Under the pieces are notes generated by a model. The model searched no databases. It was not told the DNA's origin and saw nothing but the letters and a program-made list of their open reading frames with translations. A program made the position numbers and the translations under genes. From Leishmania infantum JPCM5 (Eukaryota > Euglenozoa > Kinetoplastea > Trypanosomatida > Trypanosomatidae), in assembly GCF_000002875.2 (NCBI RefSeq), contig NC_009402.2, forward strand, positions 183,501-247,500: a stretch of 64,000 nt of DNA, given 5' to 3'. Positions 22,920-33,475 of the stretch are shown one piece after another (position 1 is the stretch's first letter; each line of letters starts with the position of its first letter).

Positions 22920-25157
22920 TCACCGAGCTGCGCTCCGCGGCTTTCCCTCACGCAGCTGGTGGTGCAGCGACTCCAGCTGACTGCCGTACAGCTTCACCAT
23001 CTCCGTGCTCCGCCGCCGCTCCGCTGCGAGCTCCCGCTCTGCCTTCTGGAGCGCCGCTTCGTACCGCAGTCGCACACGGGTGGCCTCCTCGCCGTAGCTC
23101 TCCACCTGCGCAAGCAGAGCAGCCTCCTTGTGCTGATGCTCTCTCAGCGCCTTGCGCAGGCGCGACACCTCTTCGGGCGGCGACGTGGTGGCTGGCGCAA
23201 CGGGGACGGCAAGGCTGGCAACGATACCAGTCGACGCGGCTTGGGCAGCACCGCAGAGACGTATGTTCTCCTCTCGAAGACGGGCCGCCTGGCGCCGGGT
23301 GTAGCGCAGCTCCTCTTGCAACTGCTCGACCGTGCGCACCAGCTCCTCCACTTGGTCCAGAGCCTCGCGTCGCTGCTGCGTCTGCCGCGACATCTCGTCC
23401 TCCCAGTGTCGCTCCGCCGTGCGCAGTCGATCACGCCAATATCCCTCAATCGACTGCAGCTGCCGAGTCATCTCCGCCTGACTCACTGCGGCTGCACTTG
23501 CCATGAGCGGACCCGATGTGGTGGCAATCGAGTTCCCCCTCGCTTCCGTTGCCGCGTCACCGCTCGACGTCCGCAGTGGGCAAGTAGTTGCACTCAGAAC
23601 TCCCATCGCCGGCGCCCGTGCAACAGCCTCCAACTTGGCGGTCAGTTCCCGGTTCTCCTCTCGCAGGGTATCCAACGCGGCCTGGAACTGCGCTCGACGC
23701 TTTCGCTCGTCGGCCTTGTACCTCTGTACCAACTCCGCCGCCCGTGCCTCCGCTGCCGCCACGGCCTGCTGCTCCGTGATACGCACCTGCTGATCGGCGG
23801 TCTCCAACCTCGCGTGCAGCGCCGCCACCTCACGCTCGTGCGTGTCCATCTCCTGTCGCTCCACGACAGCCCCCCAGTACGGATCTAGGTGCACCGGATG
23901 CGGGCGTGATAGCGACGGGGAAGACGATGCCGCGGCTGCTACGGAAGCCGCCTCTTCTCCAGCAACGCCTTCCCGCGACGGAATTGGTTGAGCTCCAGCA
24001 ACGTCCGGAAGAACGTCCACGTGTACCACCATCAATGGGCCGAGCCCTGCAAAAAGCGGCCCGTCGAGGTAATCAGTGCTGCCCGGCGGCGAAGAGGTAT
24101 GGCCACCCTCCTTCATGTGCAGCATCTTGACAGAGCGGTGCGGCGGTGGTGGGGAGCCTGGAACAGCACACGAGCTGGAGGCTGAAGACGACGACGACGG
24201 CGGAGAGGATACAGAGGATCTCGGAGACGCGGTGCGCGACGGTGGCGAGCGTGCAGTGCGCCCCCTCGGAGAGCATGACGTCGGCGCCTTCTTTTCTCGC
24301 TTTTTGTGGTGCGAGCTCGTGGTGGGGAGGCGAGTATGTGCGGCATCGCCGCTGTGGTTGGTGGAGCGCGGCCGCGACGACGGCCGCGACGCTGCTTCCA
24401 TCTTGGCGTTGACGACGAATGACCTGGCACCTGAAGGTGCGTTGTCGTCGGCCTCCTCCTTGCGACCGTCTGCCAAAGACGTCTGCGACCGGGTGTAGCT
24501 TGCTTCGTCGGGAGGTAGGGCGGTGACGAGCGGTGCGCGATACGCGCTCACTGGGCCCCCGCTCTTGCTGCTCCCAACCGCCGCTGCAGAAGGCGAGAAG
24601 AGGCGGAGGCGGTTGTCCAGCACACGTGGCGATGAGGTCTGAACGATACCCATGTCTTCCAAGGTGTCGTCCTCTAGTGTCCATCGCCGCTGCAGCACCA
24701 CTCGTTGCGAATGGCTTGGGTTGCTGCCAAGGCTGTCACTGCGAATGTCTGTGCTCCCGCAACCTTCATCCATGCGACTCCGGTAAGCGTCGGCATCATC
24801 TTGATCCTCTGTAAACACCCACACCGCAGGTGAGTGAGACCGCGCCGTCAAGGAAGACGCAGAGGTTGCAGTCGCCAATGCGGCCGAGGCTGGTGGCCTG
24901 CTCGTCGCTGGCGCGTTTACACTTCGACGTTTCAGCGACGAGTCACACGACTCTTCGGCGTAGCTGGACGAGGAGAGCCTAAAGGCTTTCCCTGCTTTCA
25001 TGGCCAACCTTCCACCATCGTCGCCATGTTCACCGTCTTCTTCATCGAAACTATAATCGCTCTCCGCCTGAAGCGCCGCAGAGGCTTTCGGAACGTGGGC
25101 GCGGTGTGTAACAACGGCATCGCGCCAGCGAGGCCCCGCACGTCGACCCTCCGACAT
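22920..25157 (-). CDS. Coiled-coil protein of unknown function
   Basis: A 745-residue protein with no recognised catalytic domain. Residues 1-430 are Ser/Ala/Arg-rich and probably disordered, with an acidic patch SFDEEDGEHGDDGG near 35-48 and Ser/Pro tracts around 280-320. Residues about 440-745 are predicted to be long helical coiled coil broken by short Ala/Pro linkers (for example the segments starting ERQEMDTHEREV, SIEGYWRDRLRTAERH and RREALDQVEELVRT), ending in KPRSAAR. A disordered N terminus with a long C-terminal coiled coil is common in trypanosomatid cytoskeletal, basal-body or flagellum-attachment proteins, but location cannot be read from the sequence. Start ATG and stop TGA were verified. 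Confidence 0.85.
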   Translation of the reverse strand: MSEGRRAGPRWRDAVVTHRAHVPKASAALQAESDYSFDEEDGEHGDDGGRLAMKAGKAFRLSSSSYAEESCDSSLKRRSVNAPATSRPPASAALATATSASSLTARSHSPAVWVFTEDQDDADAYRSRMDEGCGSTDIRSDSLGSNPSHSQRVVLQRRWTLEDDTLEDMGIVQTSSPRVLDNRLRLFSPSAAAVGSSKSGGPVSAYRAPLVTALPPDEASYTRSQTSLADGRKEEADDNAPSGARSFVVNAKMEAASRPSSRPRSTNHSGDAAHTRLPTTSSHHKKREKKAPTSCSPRGRTARSPPSRTASPRSSVSSPPSSSSSASSSCAVPGSPPPPHRSVKMLHMKEGGHTSSPPGSTDYLDGPLFAGLGPLMVVHVDVLPDVAGAQPIPSREGVAGEEAASVAAAASSSPSLSRPHPVHLDPYWGAVVERQEMDTHEREVAALHARLETADQQVRITEQQAVAAAEARAAELVQRYKADERKRRAQFQAALDTLREENRELTAKLEAVARAPAMGVLSATTCPLRTSSGDAATEARGNSIATTSGPLMASAAAVSQAEMTRQLQSIEGYWRDRLRTAERHWEDEMSRQTQQRREALDQVEELVRTVEQLQEELRYTRRQAARLREENIRLCGAAQAASTGIVASLAVPVAPATTSPPEEVSRLRKALREHQHKEAALLAQVESYGEEATRVRLRYEAALQKAERELAAERRRSTEMVKLYGSQLESLHHQLREGKPRSAAR

Positions 25158-26054
25158 GTGCGCTCGTGACTACCGATGATCTCTCAAAAAGGAAAAGTGA
25201 AGAGAAGAGGGAGAGTGCACGCGACACCCTCAGGTAGGCCTCTTCAGCAAAGCACGGCAGAGGAGGGGGGACGAAGCGAAAGCATCGATGCATTCCATCA
25301 CATGCTCCCAGACGCTTCCTGGCGGCCGCGTGTCCGATTTCCCTGGAAGAGTACAACGATCTTGCTATCCCACCCCACCCACCCACCCCACTCAAAACCT
25401 CAATACCGCTCACTCTAGCAAGGCTGTGAATGAGAATTCGGTTGTTTCCAAGGCATCATCGTCATCTAGCACGACGCACGAATTGATGAACTTGTGTGCC
25501 CCCCCCCCCTTTCCTTCGCCGTCGCCCAAGAAAGTGGGGATCCCTGCCGTGGTGAATGAGTTGGGGGAAGGGGGCGGTGGGAGCAGACGCGTACGAGAAA
25601 TGAGTTCCCCGAGATCTGAAAACAAGAACGAAATCGGGCAAAGAGAAGGCAAATGGTGAGTGAGACATGTTGTGGGAAGGACAGAGAGTCCGTTGACTCC
25701 GTCGTCGTCATCACATCGTTTTTTCGGTCTTCCCTCCCCCCTCATCTCTTTCGTTCCTGTCAAAAACTTCCAGACAAGAGCAACAGCGAAAAAATAAAAA
25801 GAGCAGCAGAGCATCTACGCCCATTCGTACACACCCCCATGTGTGCGTAAGGCAGAGAAGGACGACCACGTTTTGGCCGCCCTACAGAAAAAGAGCTTCG
25901 GCCGCCGATGGATGCGGTCGAAGCTCGATGCGCGTCGATTTGTGGGTGGGTGTCGCGGAGGAAGGGGAGGGAAGCGGGCGCAGGGGGGAGAAGATCTCGC
26001 CTCCTCCCTATGTGCCGGTGGGTATGCTTCTTCTCTCCTACTTCAAAGTGCGCC

Positions 26055-26089
26055 TCGCCTGTCTCCTCCCAAAGGCAGGAGACAGGCGA
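26055..26089. repeat. Perfect 13-bp inverted repeat (hairpin), 9-nt loop
   Basis: The arms TCGCCTGTCTCCT (26055-26067) and AGGAGACAGGCGA (26077-26089) are exact reverse complements around the loop CCCAAAGGC. It would form a stable stem in RNA from either strand. It lies in the spacer between two minus-strand genes. It is not followed by a T-run in the bacterial terminator sense, and such terminators are not expected here. Confidence 0.9.
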
Positions 26090-27933
26090 CTACACACAAA
26101 TGGCGTAGGGAGGCGGCGGACGGAGCGCTCTAGCGCTGTGGGCAAGGGCGCACGTGTGCGCTTGTGCGTCACAAGGGAAACGGCCCGGTGCCGCAGAAGC
26201 GCCTCGCTGTTCCTCACCAAAGCCAGATTCACACACACATACACGCATACATGTACATACGCACACATTTTTTTTTCATTGTTGCTGTTGTTAGTGAGGT
26301 AGACAGCAACGAGCGAGAAAGATGGGAAGAAGAAAAAAGAGGGAGCCGAAGAACATGAGACATGCGTGGAAGATAGCAGGAGGAGGGAGGCGAGGAGAGG
26401 ATAGTGGCATGGCGCTGGCGAGCGCGCTACGAACCCCTCCCTCTGTGCGCATGTACCTATCGACACATGAACAGCCCGGTTCGCAGCCCTGTCTATGAAC
26501 GGAAGAAGCGCTGTCCGCACCCCTCTCGCGCACGCTCGCAGGCATGCGTGCAGACGTACTTTGCACGCCCGTCTTCCCCCCACCCACCCACTCACCCTCC
26601 CTGTAGAAAGGAGGCACATAGATGTCTTCTGTGCGTACGCTGTGGAGTAGAGGGAGTTGCTTGACCTCCCCCTCGCATCCTCCCTCCCTAAGGAGTGGTG
26701 CTGCTGCTACTCTTTAAACACACCCACCCCGTGCCACCCTTGCACTGCTGTCTTGTCTGCTTGTCTGTTGAATAGAATGGCGGATGTCGTCGGTTTCCAT
26801 GCTCAACGCCCAGGAGACGCTCGTCCGAGCATTGCGTGTGTGTATGTGTATGTGCTTTCTCTATCCCTCCCTTCTCACACATGTCGCAACGAGGACCACG
26901 GAGGCAGTGCAGGTAACTTGTTTGCTGTTGCATAAGAGAGAGAGGTCACGAGGATGTAAACGAGCATAGAAAGAGAGAAGCAGGTCTCACTGGAAAGCCC
27001 TCCCTCCCCCGAGTGGTCTGAGAGGACACCGCGGGGGACGGGCAGGTTTGCGGCTCGCTCGACTGGTAGGCAAACAAAATACAAGTAGCGAGGGACAACC
27101 ATCTAGAACGAAAAAAAATAATTGCTGGCCTGTCATGCCTCCTGCTTCTCCCTCTCTCCCTTGATGCTGCCGCAGGGCAATGCCCACACCCTTCAGTCAA
27201 ACCGCTATCTGCCATGTCGCCCCTCGCTCCCGCGCGCTCTGCTGCATATTCACTCATACCATCATGTCCTTCGATTCGCTTCGCCCTCCTCCCCCCTCCT
27301 CCTCCTCCACTGACGGTGTCCAAATGGGTGCATCCAAGCCTAGCCTGCGCCCATCGACGAGCACACACACACACACACACCGAGAAGGAAAAGACAAAGC
27401 AGTCCAGCACCCGAAGCAACATGAGGAAAACAATACACAAGCACGCATATGCATATGCATGTACATGTAGATATGTGTAGATATATATATACTAGTGCGA
27501 GCGGTATAAAGATCAGCGACAGCGAAGAGGCCGGAAAAAAGAAAATGAGTAAGACTATGATGAGTAGAAGGGAGTCTCAGATCAGAAACAAACAATGGAG
27601 CACGCGCGACATCACCAGCAACACCACAAAGCACGAGTCCGCCTTGTCCCTCTCTCACCCCCCTACCACCTCTCCCTCCCTCTCTGTGCCGCCCTTGCTG
27701 TCTCGCTCTGCTTGCTTTCCTGGCTCGGCAAACGCTCCAGCAAGGGCAACCGAAGAGGAGGAGAATAGGCCGAAGAGACAGAGCACGCGCGCACATACGC
27801 ACTTCAGAGCACAGGCCAGCCGTTGTTGTCGTTGCTGTTGTTGTTGGAGAACGACACGGATGGTGAAGGCGCGACGTCGTCACATCGGGATGGTGCAATG
27901 AAGAAGCAAAGTGCACGTGTGTGTGTGTGTGTG

Positions 27934-27947
27934 GGGGGGGGGGGGGG
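27934..27947. repeat. G14 homopolymer next to (GT)n
   Basis: Fourteen consecutive G on the plus strand directly after a TG microsatellite, followed by a duplicated ATGTGTGGTT unit (about 27948-27968). Potential quadruplex or slippage site; the length could vary between strains or assemblies. Confidence 0.9.
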
Positions 27948-28239
27948 ATGTGTGGTTATGTGTGGTTATGTATGTAGCAGCGACCCATGTGGGGCGTGTG
28001 TGTAAAGGGGACGCTTCTGGGCATCGGAAAGAGAGGAAGAGATAGCCCCTCGCGTATCGCATCGCCTTTCATGGTGCTAGGGGACTCCCACCTACCCATC
28101 CTCAGTCGCTGCGTTATTCTTCTCCTTCGTTAGTGTGGTGATAGACGTGCGTTGTCTCGTCCGCCTTCTCTCTGTCCCCCTCGGCCCACAAGAGAAGCGC
28201 GGAGGGCGAAAAAGGAGTGGAGCGAAAGACCAACGCGAA

Positions 28240-29817
28240 CTAAAAGTCATCCTCGTCTTCCTCCATGTCGTACTTGTCATCTGCGTTGCTGTCGTCGTCG
28301 CCATCGTCAAAGGAGGAATACTCCTCGTTGTCGATGCCGCCTCGGGTGGCGGTGTGGGCTGCTGCACCAAGAGCGGGGGTGGGGGCCAGTGGGGGTGCTG
28401 TGGACAGCCCGCCGATGCGCTGTATTGCCGATTGCGCGGCCACACGCTTCTTTGCCTGAGCATCCTCCTCAGACATGGAGGACGACGTCGTCGAAGCCGA
28501 CGACGATTGCGGCGCCGAAGAGCCGGCTTGATCGTTCTCCGACGCCATCTCCTCATCCTCCTCGTCACTGCTCTCCGCGTGGGCGTTGGCGGACGTAGCA
28601 GTTGCAGCTCCTACTACCGCCGCTGCTGCAACGGCCGGAACCGGCATTGGACCTGCCTGCGCCCACACCTGCGCCCCCGTCCGGATGTCGTAGCTCTTGT
28701 TCTTTCCGGACTCTGAGCTGGCGGCCGGCATTAGTCGCAGGGCTAGCAGCGCCTCGATCTCAGGCGGGCACTCCGGGGCGCCGTAGCTGGCGTAGCGATC
28801 CTCCATCGAGAGGTGGTGATCAGGGAAGTGCACTTCAAAGTGCGGCGTCGGCAGCTGCGGCTCCGTCGGTGTGAAGTCATACACATGGACAAACCTGTTC
28901 GCCTTGGGGTCCAGCCGAGCCTCGGCAAACAGTCGCTGCAGCCCTGGTAGGCGCAAGTGAAATGGATAGAAGGAGATGTGGTGGCTCATCTCCACGACGG
29001 GGTCAGTCGAGGCGAAGATGTGCAAGTTGATGTGCTCGCAATCGCGGGTGCGGAGCTGCTTGCACGCCACATGGATCGTCATGTTCTTGCATCCGCGCAG
29101 GAACACGCTCCCCTCGCACGCGGCAATCACCAGCTCGCCGCCCTCGCAGTCATCAACGGTCATGCTATCCAGCTCATCTAGTATCACCGTATGGCAATCC
29201 GTCAGGTACTCGATCTGCACCTGCTGTCCGGAGACTTGATTGTGGCGCACGAAGTGACGCTTCTTCCACTTGGAGATGAAGTACGTCGTGTTCTCACCGC
29301 CAGGCTGGTGGTGGTCGGAGGCGGAGGAGGCAGCATCGTCGACGTCCTCCTCGGCCTTAGTGCCCTCCTCCCCAGCAGCATCAGCAGGTGCCTCAGTCGC
29401 AGGGATAGGCTGTACCAACCCAGCTGCCCCGCCATGCACCAGTGCCGACAGGCAAGGGCCCGGTCGATTATTGGCTGCGATGTGCAGCTGTTGCTGCAGC
29501 TCTGCGCTGGTGCGCAAAGGCACCTCTTGCAATCCAGCCTCCAGCTGGAGCACTCGTGCCGTGTACTGCAGGCCGAGGTACTGCAGGTACTCTTGCACAA
29601 TGCTCAGCTCTGTGACACCGTTCCGCTTGGCATCCGCGAGCGCGACAGTGGGGTGAAACACCAACGGCTTATGGGCGCCTGAGTCGTCGCTGTCAGAGGC
29701 GCTGACCGTTCGCAGCGCCGCCTCCATGATCATGGCACGCATCTTTCCGTATTGCCCGGATGCCTCGAGCTTCTCGCGTATGACGCGCTCCGTCTCGATC
29801 AGAGTGCCAGACGCCAT
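28240..29817 (-). CDS. RP2: RP2-like protein: TOF-LisH N terminus plus TBCC domain
   Basis: A 525-residue protein whose layout matches trypanosome RP2. An N-terminal helical TOF/LisH region (about 1-97, with IREKLEASGQYGKMRAMIMEAAL and VQEYLQYLGLQYTARVLQLEAG segments) targets centriole or basal-body structures. A TBCC beta-helix domain (about 200-300) follows. The TBCC signature CKQLRTRDC at 252-260 keeps the arginine that acts as a GAP finger in RP2 and cofactor C. RP2 proteins regulate ARL3-type GTPases at the ciliary base; in trypanosomes RP2 sits at the mature basal body. The C-terminal 170 residues are disordered and end in a strongly acidic tail (about the last 25 residues). The frame opens three codons upstream at TTG; ATG 29817 is used. 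Confidence 0.85.
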   Translation of the reverse strand: MASGTLIETERVIREKLEASGQYGKMRAMIMEAALRTVSASDSDDSGAHKPLVFHPTVALADAKRNGVTELSIVQEYLQYLGLQYTARVLQLEAGLQEVPLRTSAELQQQLHIAANNRPGPCLSALVHGGAAGLVQPIPATEAPADAAGEEGTKAEEDVDDAASSASDHHQPGGENTTYFISKWKKRHFVRHNQVSGQQVQIEYLTDCHTVILDELDSMTVDDCEGGELVIAACEGSVFLRGCKNMTIHVACKQLRTRDCEHINLHIFASTDPVVEMSHHISFYPFHLRLPGLQRLFAEARLDPKANRFVHVYDFTPTEPQLPTPHFEVHFPDHHLSMEDRYASYGAPECPPEIEALLALRLMPAASSESGKNKSYDIRTGAQVWAQAGPMPVPAVAAAAVVGAATATSANAHAESSDEEDEEMASENDQAGSSAPQSSSASTTSSSMSEEDAQAKKRVAAQSAIQRIGGLSTAPPLAPTPALGAAAHTATRGGIDNEEYSSFDDGDDDSNADDKYDMEEDEDDF

Positions 29818-30263
29818 CTCTAACAACGATTTTGCGCGCGTACTGTTGTAAGTATGAGGGCGCTTTCCGCTTGTTCTCTATGTATAATGCTGTGATGCGG
29901 AGATGCTACTTTCATGCGTGTGGAAGGGTTCGACATTGTGGTGCATGCCAGTGTACGAACGCATAGACACGTCGCGTGTGCGGATGTGCAGAGCAAGTCA
30001 AGACACACACACACATAAAAAGGAAAAAGATGAAAGAGCCGAGAAGTCAAGTGGTTATGAAAGTGTTGAAGACGTAGATGAGCACGTCAGGCAGATAAAG
30101 CAGAGGAAATACAGTACGCGAAGAGAAACAGGGCAGCAGGAGACGATATGTTGGTGAAAGTGAGGGGGCAGTCCACAGCCCAGAGACAAAGTCAGGCACA
30201 TGTCCATGAAGAAGAGGAGCCGGCACGTCTTCAACCCAGTGTGTACCTGTGCGCCTAATAGCG

Positions 30264-30815
30264 TTTTTTTTTCTGTTCTTCACTGTAGCCATTTTACGAG
30301 AAAACAAGAGTGGTACTCCACTCTACCCGGCCTGTCACAGGATCCCATCTCGTGGCGCGAAGCAGACCTAGACACACATTACAGCAATACGCCGGCCCAG
30401 CCAGCTGAGATCACGGCCCCTGCCTCACACTCTACCCGTCTGCCCCGCAGGTCGCCGCACGGCCCCCCCCCTGCCAGCCGCCACCTGGTGCACCCCTCCA
30501 AGTCACTCGGGCCCCCCACCCATGGGCAGTGAGGACCAGCTGGGATACACTCGAGTGAAGCTGACACTCTGCCCATCAGGGGGATGATACGCGTTCGTTG
30601 TCACCGGCCGCTCCGACGCAGCGCCATCCAGGGGACCTGGCCACCCACATCGGTAGCGGCAAATCGCCCTCACCTTTGTACGTCGTAAGCACCTGGCCCT
30701 GACACCACCAGAAGTGGTTCGGCGCTAGCAGGGAGAGGACGGCAGCCTGGCTTCCTCGCAGAGTGGATGATGGGCCCGCAGATGCTACGCTGAGGTGTTA
30801 CCCATCTCATCAGGC
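30264..30815 (-). mobile_element. SIDER2-like degenerate retroposon, copy A
   Basis: A non-autonomous retroposon-like element of about 550 bp, read on the minus strand. It ends in an A9 tail (the T-run at 30264-30272 on the plus strand). Bases 30323-30769 are identical, base for base, to 39238-39684, in the same orientation. The flanks diverge sharply at the 5' side after 30769 and more gradually at the 3' side (three mismatches at 30313-30322). Weak similarity extends the 5' end to about 30815. Size, A-rich 3' end and spacer location fit Leishmania SIDER2, a family known for post-transcriptional effects from 3' UTRs. It has no coding capacity of its own: a 65-codon frame recurs in both copies only because the DNA is identical. 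The family call is from memory of SIDER properties. Confidence 0.8.
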
Positions 30816-32967
30816 CTAAGTGCGGAGCAGAAAAAAAAGCGGCCGGCGATCGCTGAAGAAACCTGTAAAAGATGTGCGTCACGCGTCCCTCTCAGGGCAG
30901 CACCACTACTCCACCCTATTTCGATTCTGTAAGCAATCGTTTTCAGCGCACACAAGTAAACGAGCCCGCACCCCTCCCCCTTCTCTTCCCACTGACAACC
31001 AGATTCGACGCAACAACATTGAACGTCGTATCGGTGTATCTGATGCCCCATCAGGGTCGCGTTGTCTGTTTTTTTTTTCTGCGTTCCAGGAGTAAAACCC
31101 TCCATCGCGAAGCAAACAAAGAGGAGGGAGGAAGGAGAGAAGAAAGCCGCAGTTTCGCTTGTTTAACAAAAAAACGTGAAACAGACGAAAAAGAGCTGCC
31201 GATCATCGTCGTAATCCAGCGAGCATTTCTTCTCCTTTTGTTCTTACACGAGAATGCACCCCACTCACGCACGCCTCGATATCGCTTCGCATCAGCATAC
31301 TCGATGCACACACAAGAGCGAGCCAGTGAGAGAATGAGAGAGAAAACGGTAGTTCTCCATCAGGCTCAGAATACACGCGCATCTATATGGCATGTTCATG
31401 CATACAAACTAGCACAAAAATCAACGAAAGAAAAAGCGATGGGTAGAGGAAAACAGCAATGATGGAGCGTGCCCATTTTTAATGGTCTCTCTCTCGATCA
31501 GTCGTTGCATGCGCACATAACGGTAACCCTCCACTTCCCCACCACCACACCACACACACCTTTCAAAGCCTTGCTGACCTCTCTCTGAAGTACGCATCAT
31601 ATCGTTGTCCTTCATCGTTGTCGGCGTTGACGCGGAGGTGTACGCGGGCACGCCTCTGTGCTAAGGGGGAGGGGGAGAATGTCACAATGGTTTTTTTTCT
31701 TTCTGTTCTCCGAGTGTTCTCAGGCCTTTCAGGCACGTCACCGGTATCACTCGCGCCTCCTCCATGCCTCTGCTTCGTCCTTGTCTTCTTTCTCTTCCGC
31801 TTGCTGTATGTTTGTTTTCTTCATGAACCGTATGCATATTGAACAACAACTTGCAGCAATCCTCTTATGTAACTGCGGTGTTCGTTGCGTGCCTGCGTGC
31901 GTGCGTGTGTGTGTGTGTGTGTGAAAGGGGTCGCTGCTACTGTTACACACAAGTTGTAGAATACGCACGCGCCCCCCTCCCCGCCGTCGATGACGACGAT
32001 GGCTCAGCAGCGACTCCAGAACAACAGTAAAAAGAAGATAAACCGAAAAGGAAAAGAGCGAGCAAAGAATGGAGAGGCGAGGCGGGAAAGGCATTCATCC
32101 CGAACAACGATAGAGAAAAGGGGATGAAAAAGGGGGAAAGCACAGCGATGTTGCAAGAAAGGAACACCGAACGGCGTGCGTCGCCGGCTTTGGCTTTCGC
32201 TTCGCCACACACCCCAACGTGTCGGTGTTTGAGAAACGCGAGCCAGAAGGGGAAAGGAGTTGGTGGCGGTGGAGGGGGGCCGCACAGGGTTCGACAGCAA
32301 GAGGGGTTGCAAGCCAAACCAGCATCCTCCAGTTCCTCTCTCCCCTCTCCCTCTCCCTCTTCCCATTCTGCGCAATCCCTGAGCACAAAGACATGCTCGC
32401 ACCGTCTCCCCGAGGTCGACGTGTTCACATGCGTACGACGCCGACCTGGAAAGTCGCACCGACGAAAAAGATGCCGCGCAAAGCAGAAAAAAAGAGGACG
32501 GCGAGGACGAGAAGAGACAAATACATACTAGCATGGAGGAAAAAGGAAGACGGAAACTCACACAGGCGTACGAGTGCATGCACGTATGTTGACAGTTACC
32601 GAAACGAACGGACACGCACAAGCACGTACGGGGGAGGGAGTTGACAGAAGAGGGGGTGGCTGTGACCATAGTAGTGGTTGCAGTTGCAGTAAGAAAGAAA
32701 CAGCGGGAGGGTGTTGGAGAAGCAAGCCGAGTCAACCATCCAGAGATGCAGAACCTCACCTCCTCCTTCCCCCTCCCCTCTCCACCCCAAAAAAAGCGTA
32801 AAAAACGCCGAGAGAATACCACACAAACGCGCGCCCCCTCCCCCACATATGCATATTAGGAGAGAAAATAATGAGACAGAAAAGCAAAAAAAAAAAAATA
32901 AAAGAAAAAGGCAGTGCAGACGCAGCAGCGCGATAGAGCAACAGAGAGACGTAAATAAAGGATCAGC

Positions 32968-32993
32968 CACACACACACACACACACACACACA
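32968..32993. repeat. (AC)n microsatellite
   Basis: About 26 bases of uninterrupted AC dinucleotides in the spacer downstream of the TMEM135-like gene. Confidence 0.95.
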
Positions 32994-33475
32994 TGCCCTA
33001 GGAGAAACCATGTGCAAGCACCTGAAAAGGCAAAGAAGCACACAAAGCACAGAGAGCAAAGGTGAAAGAAAGGAGTAAGCCCTTGCTTGGTTAGTTTTCC
33101 TCGTTTGCCTGCTTGCACGACGGCTCCTCGAAGTCCAGAGGAGCACACCATCACGGCAACGACAACCACAACAAGGCAGCTGGGAGAGGGAGACATCAGA
33201 AAGACGCAATGTGGAGGCAGGGGGGTGGGTGTTGTCACTGCGTCGCGCTGGAGAAGAGCAGAGCACCAACAGCGAAAGAGGTGACCTCATGAGCAACGGT
33301 AAACAAGAGGAGACCGTACAGCTTTCTCATAAGTCCGCGCTGGTCTCCAGTACATTAACAGTCACCTGAGTCCCATCAAAGGAAGCTCTACTCGCGCGCG
33401 CGCACATACATAAGCTTTCTGCCTCTTCGTTGCACCCACCCCCCTTCCTCAGCCCACCCCTCTTTTCGTCCCTCA

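Larger units (their letters stand above)
25158..28239. other. 3.1-kb spacer with hairpin and G-run
   Basis: No gene recognised. Notable contents are a C-run at 25501-25511, a 13-bp-stem inverted repeat at 26055-26089, (CA)n near 27361-27380, an ATATAT block near 27480-27490 and a 14-G run at 27934-27947. This spacer should contain the 3' UTR of the RP2-like gene and the 5' region of the coiled-coil gene. Confidence 0.6.
29818..33475. other. 3.7-kb spacer containing a SIDER2-like element
   Basis: Between the TMEM135-like and RP2-like genes. Apart from the retroposon at 30264-30815 (listed separately) it holds T- and A-homopolymers, (GT)n near 31905-31922, (AC)n at 32968-32993 and purine-rich blocks. 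Open frames up to 280 codons (for example 32004-32846 minus) are strongly biased in composition and carry no domain. Confidence 0.6.

Noticed and set aside
22908..23888. 326-codon plus-strand frame opposite the coiled-coil gene
   Set aside because: Antisense shadow of the heptad-rich coding region; Leu/Arg/His-rich with no family features.
30379..30576. 65-codon frame identical at 39294-39491
   Set aside because: Identical only because the two retroposon copies are identical DNA. SIDERs are non-coding; the peptide has no features.
32004..32846. 280-codon minus-strand frame in spacer
   Set aside because: Phe/Ser/Cys-rich translation of a pyrimidine-rich spacer; no domain, no acceptor context.
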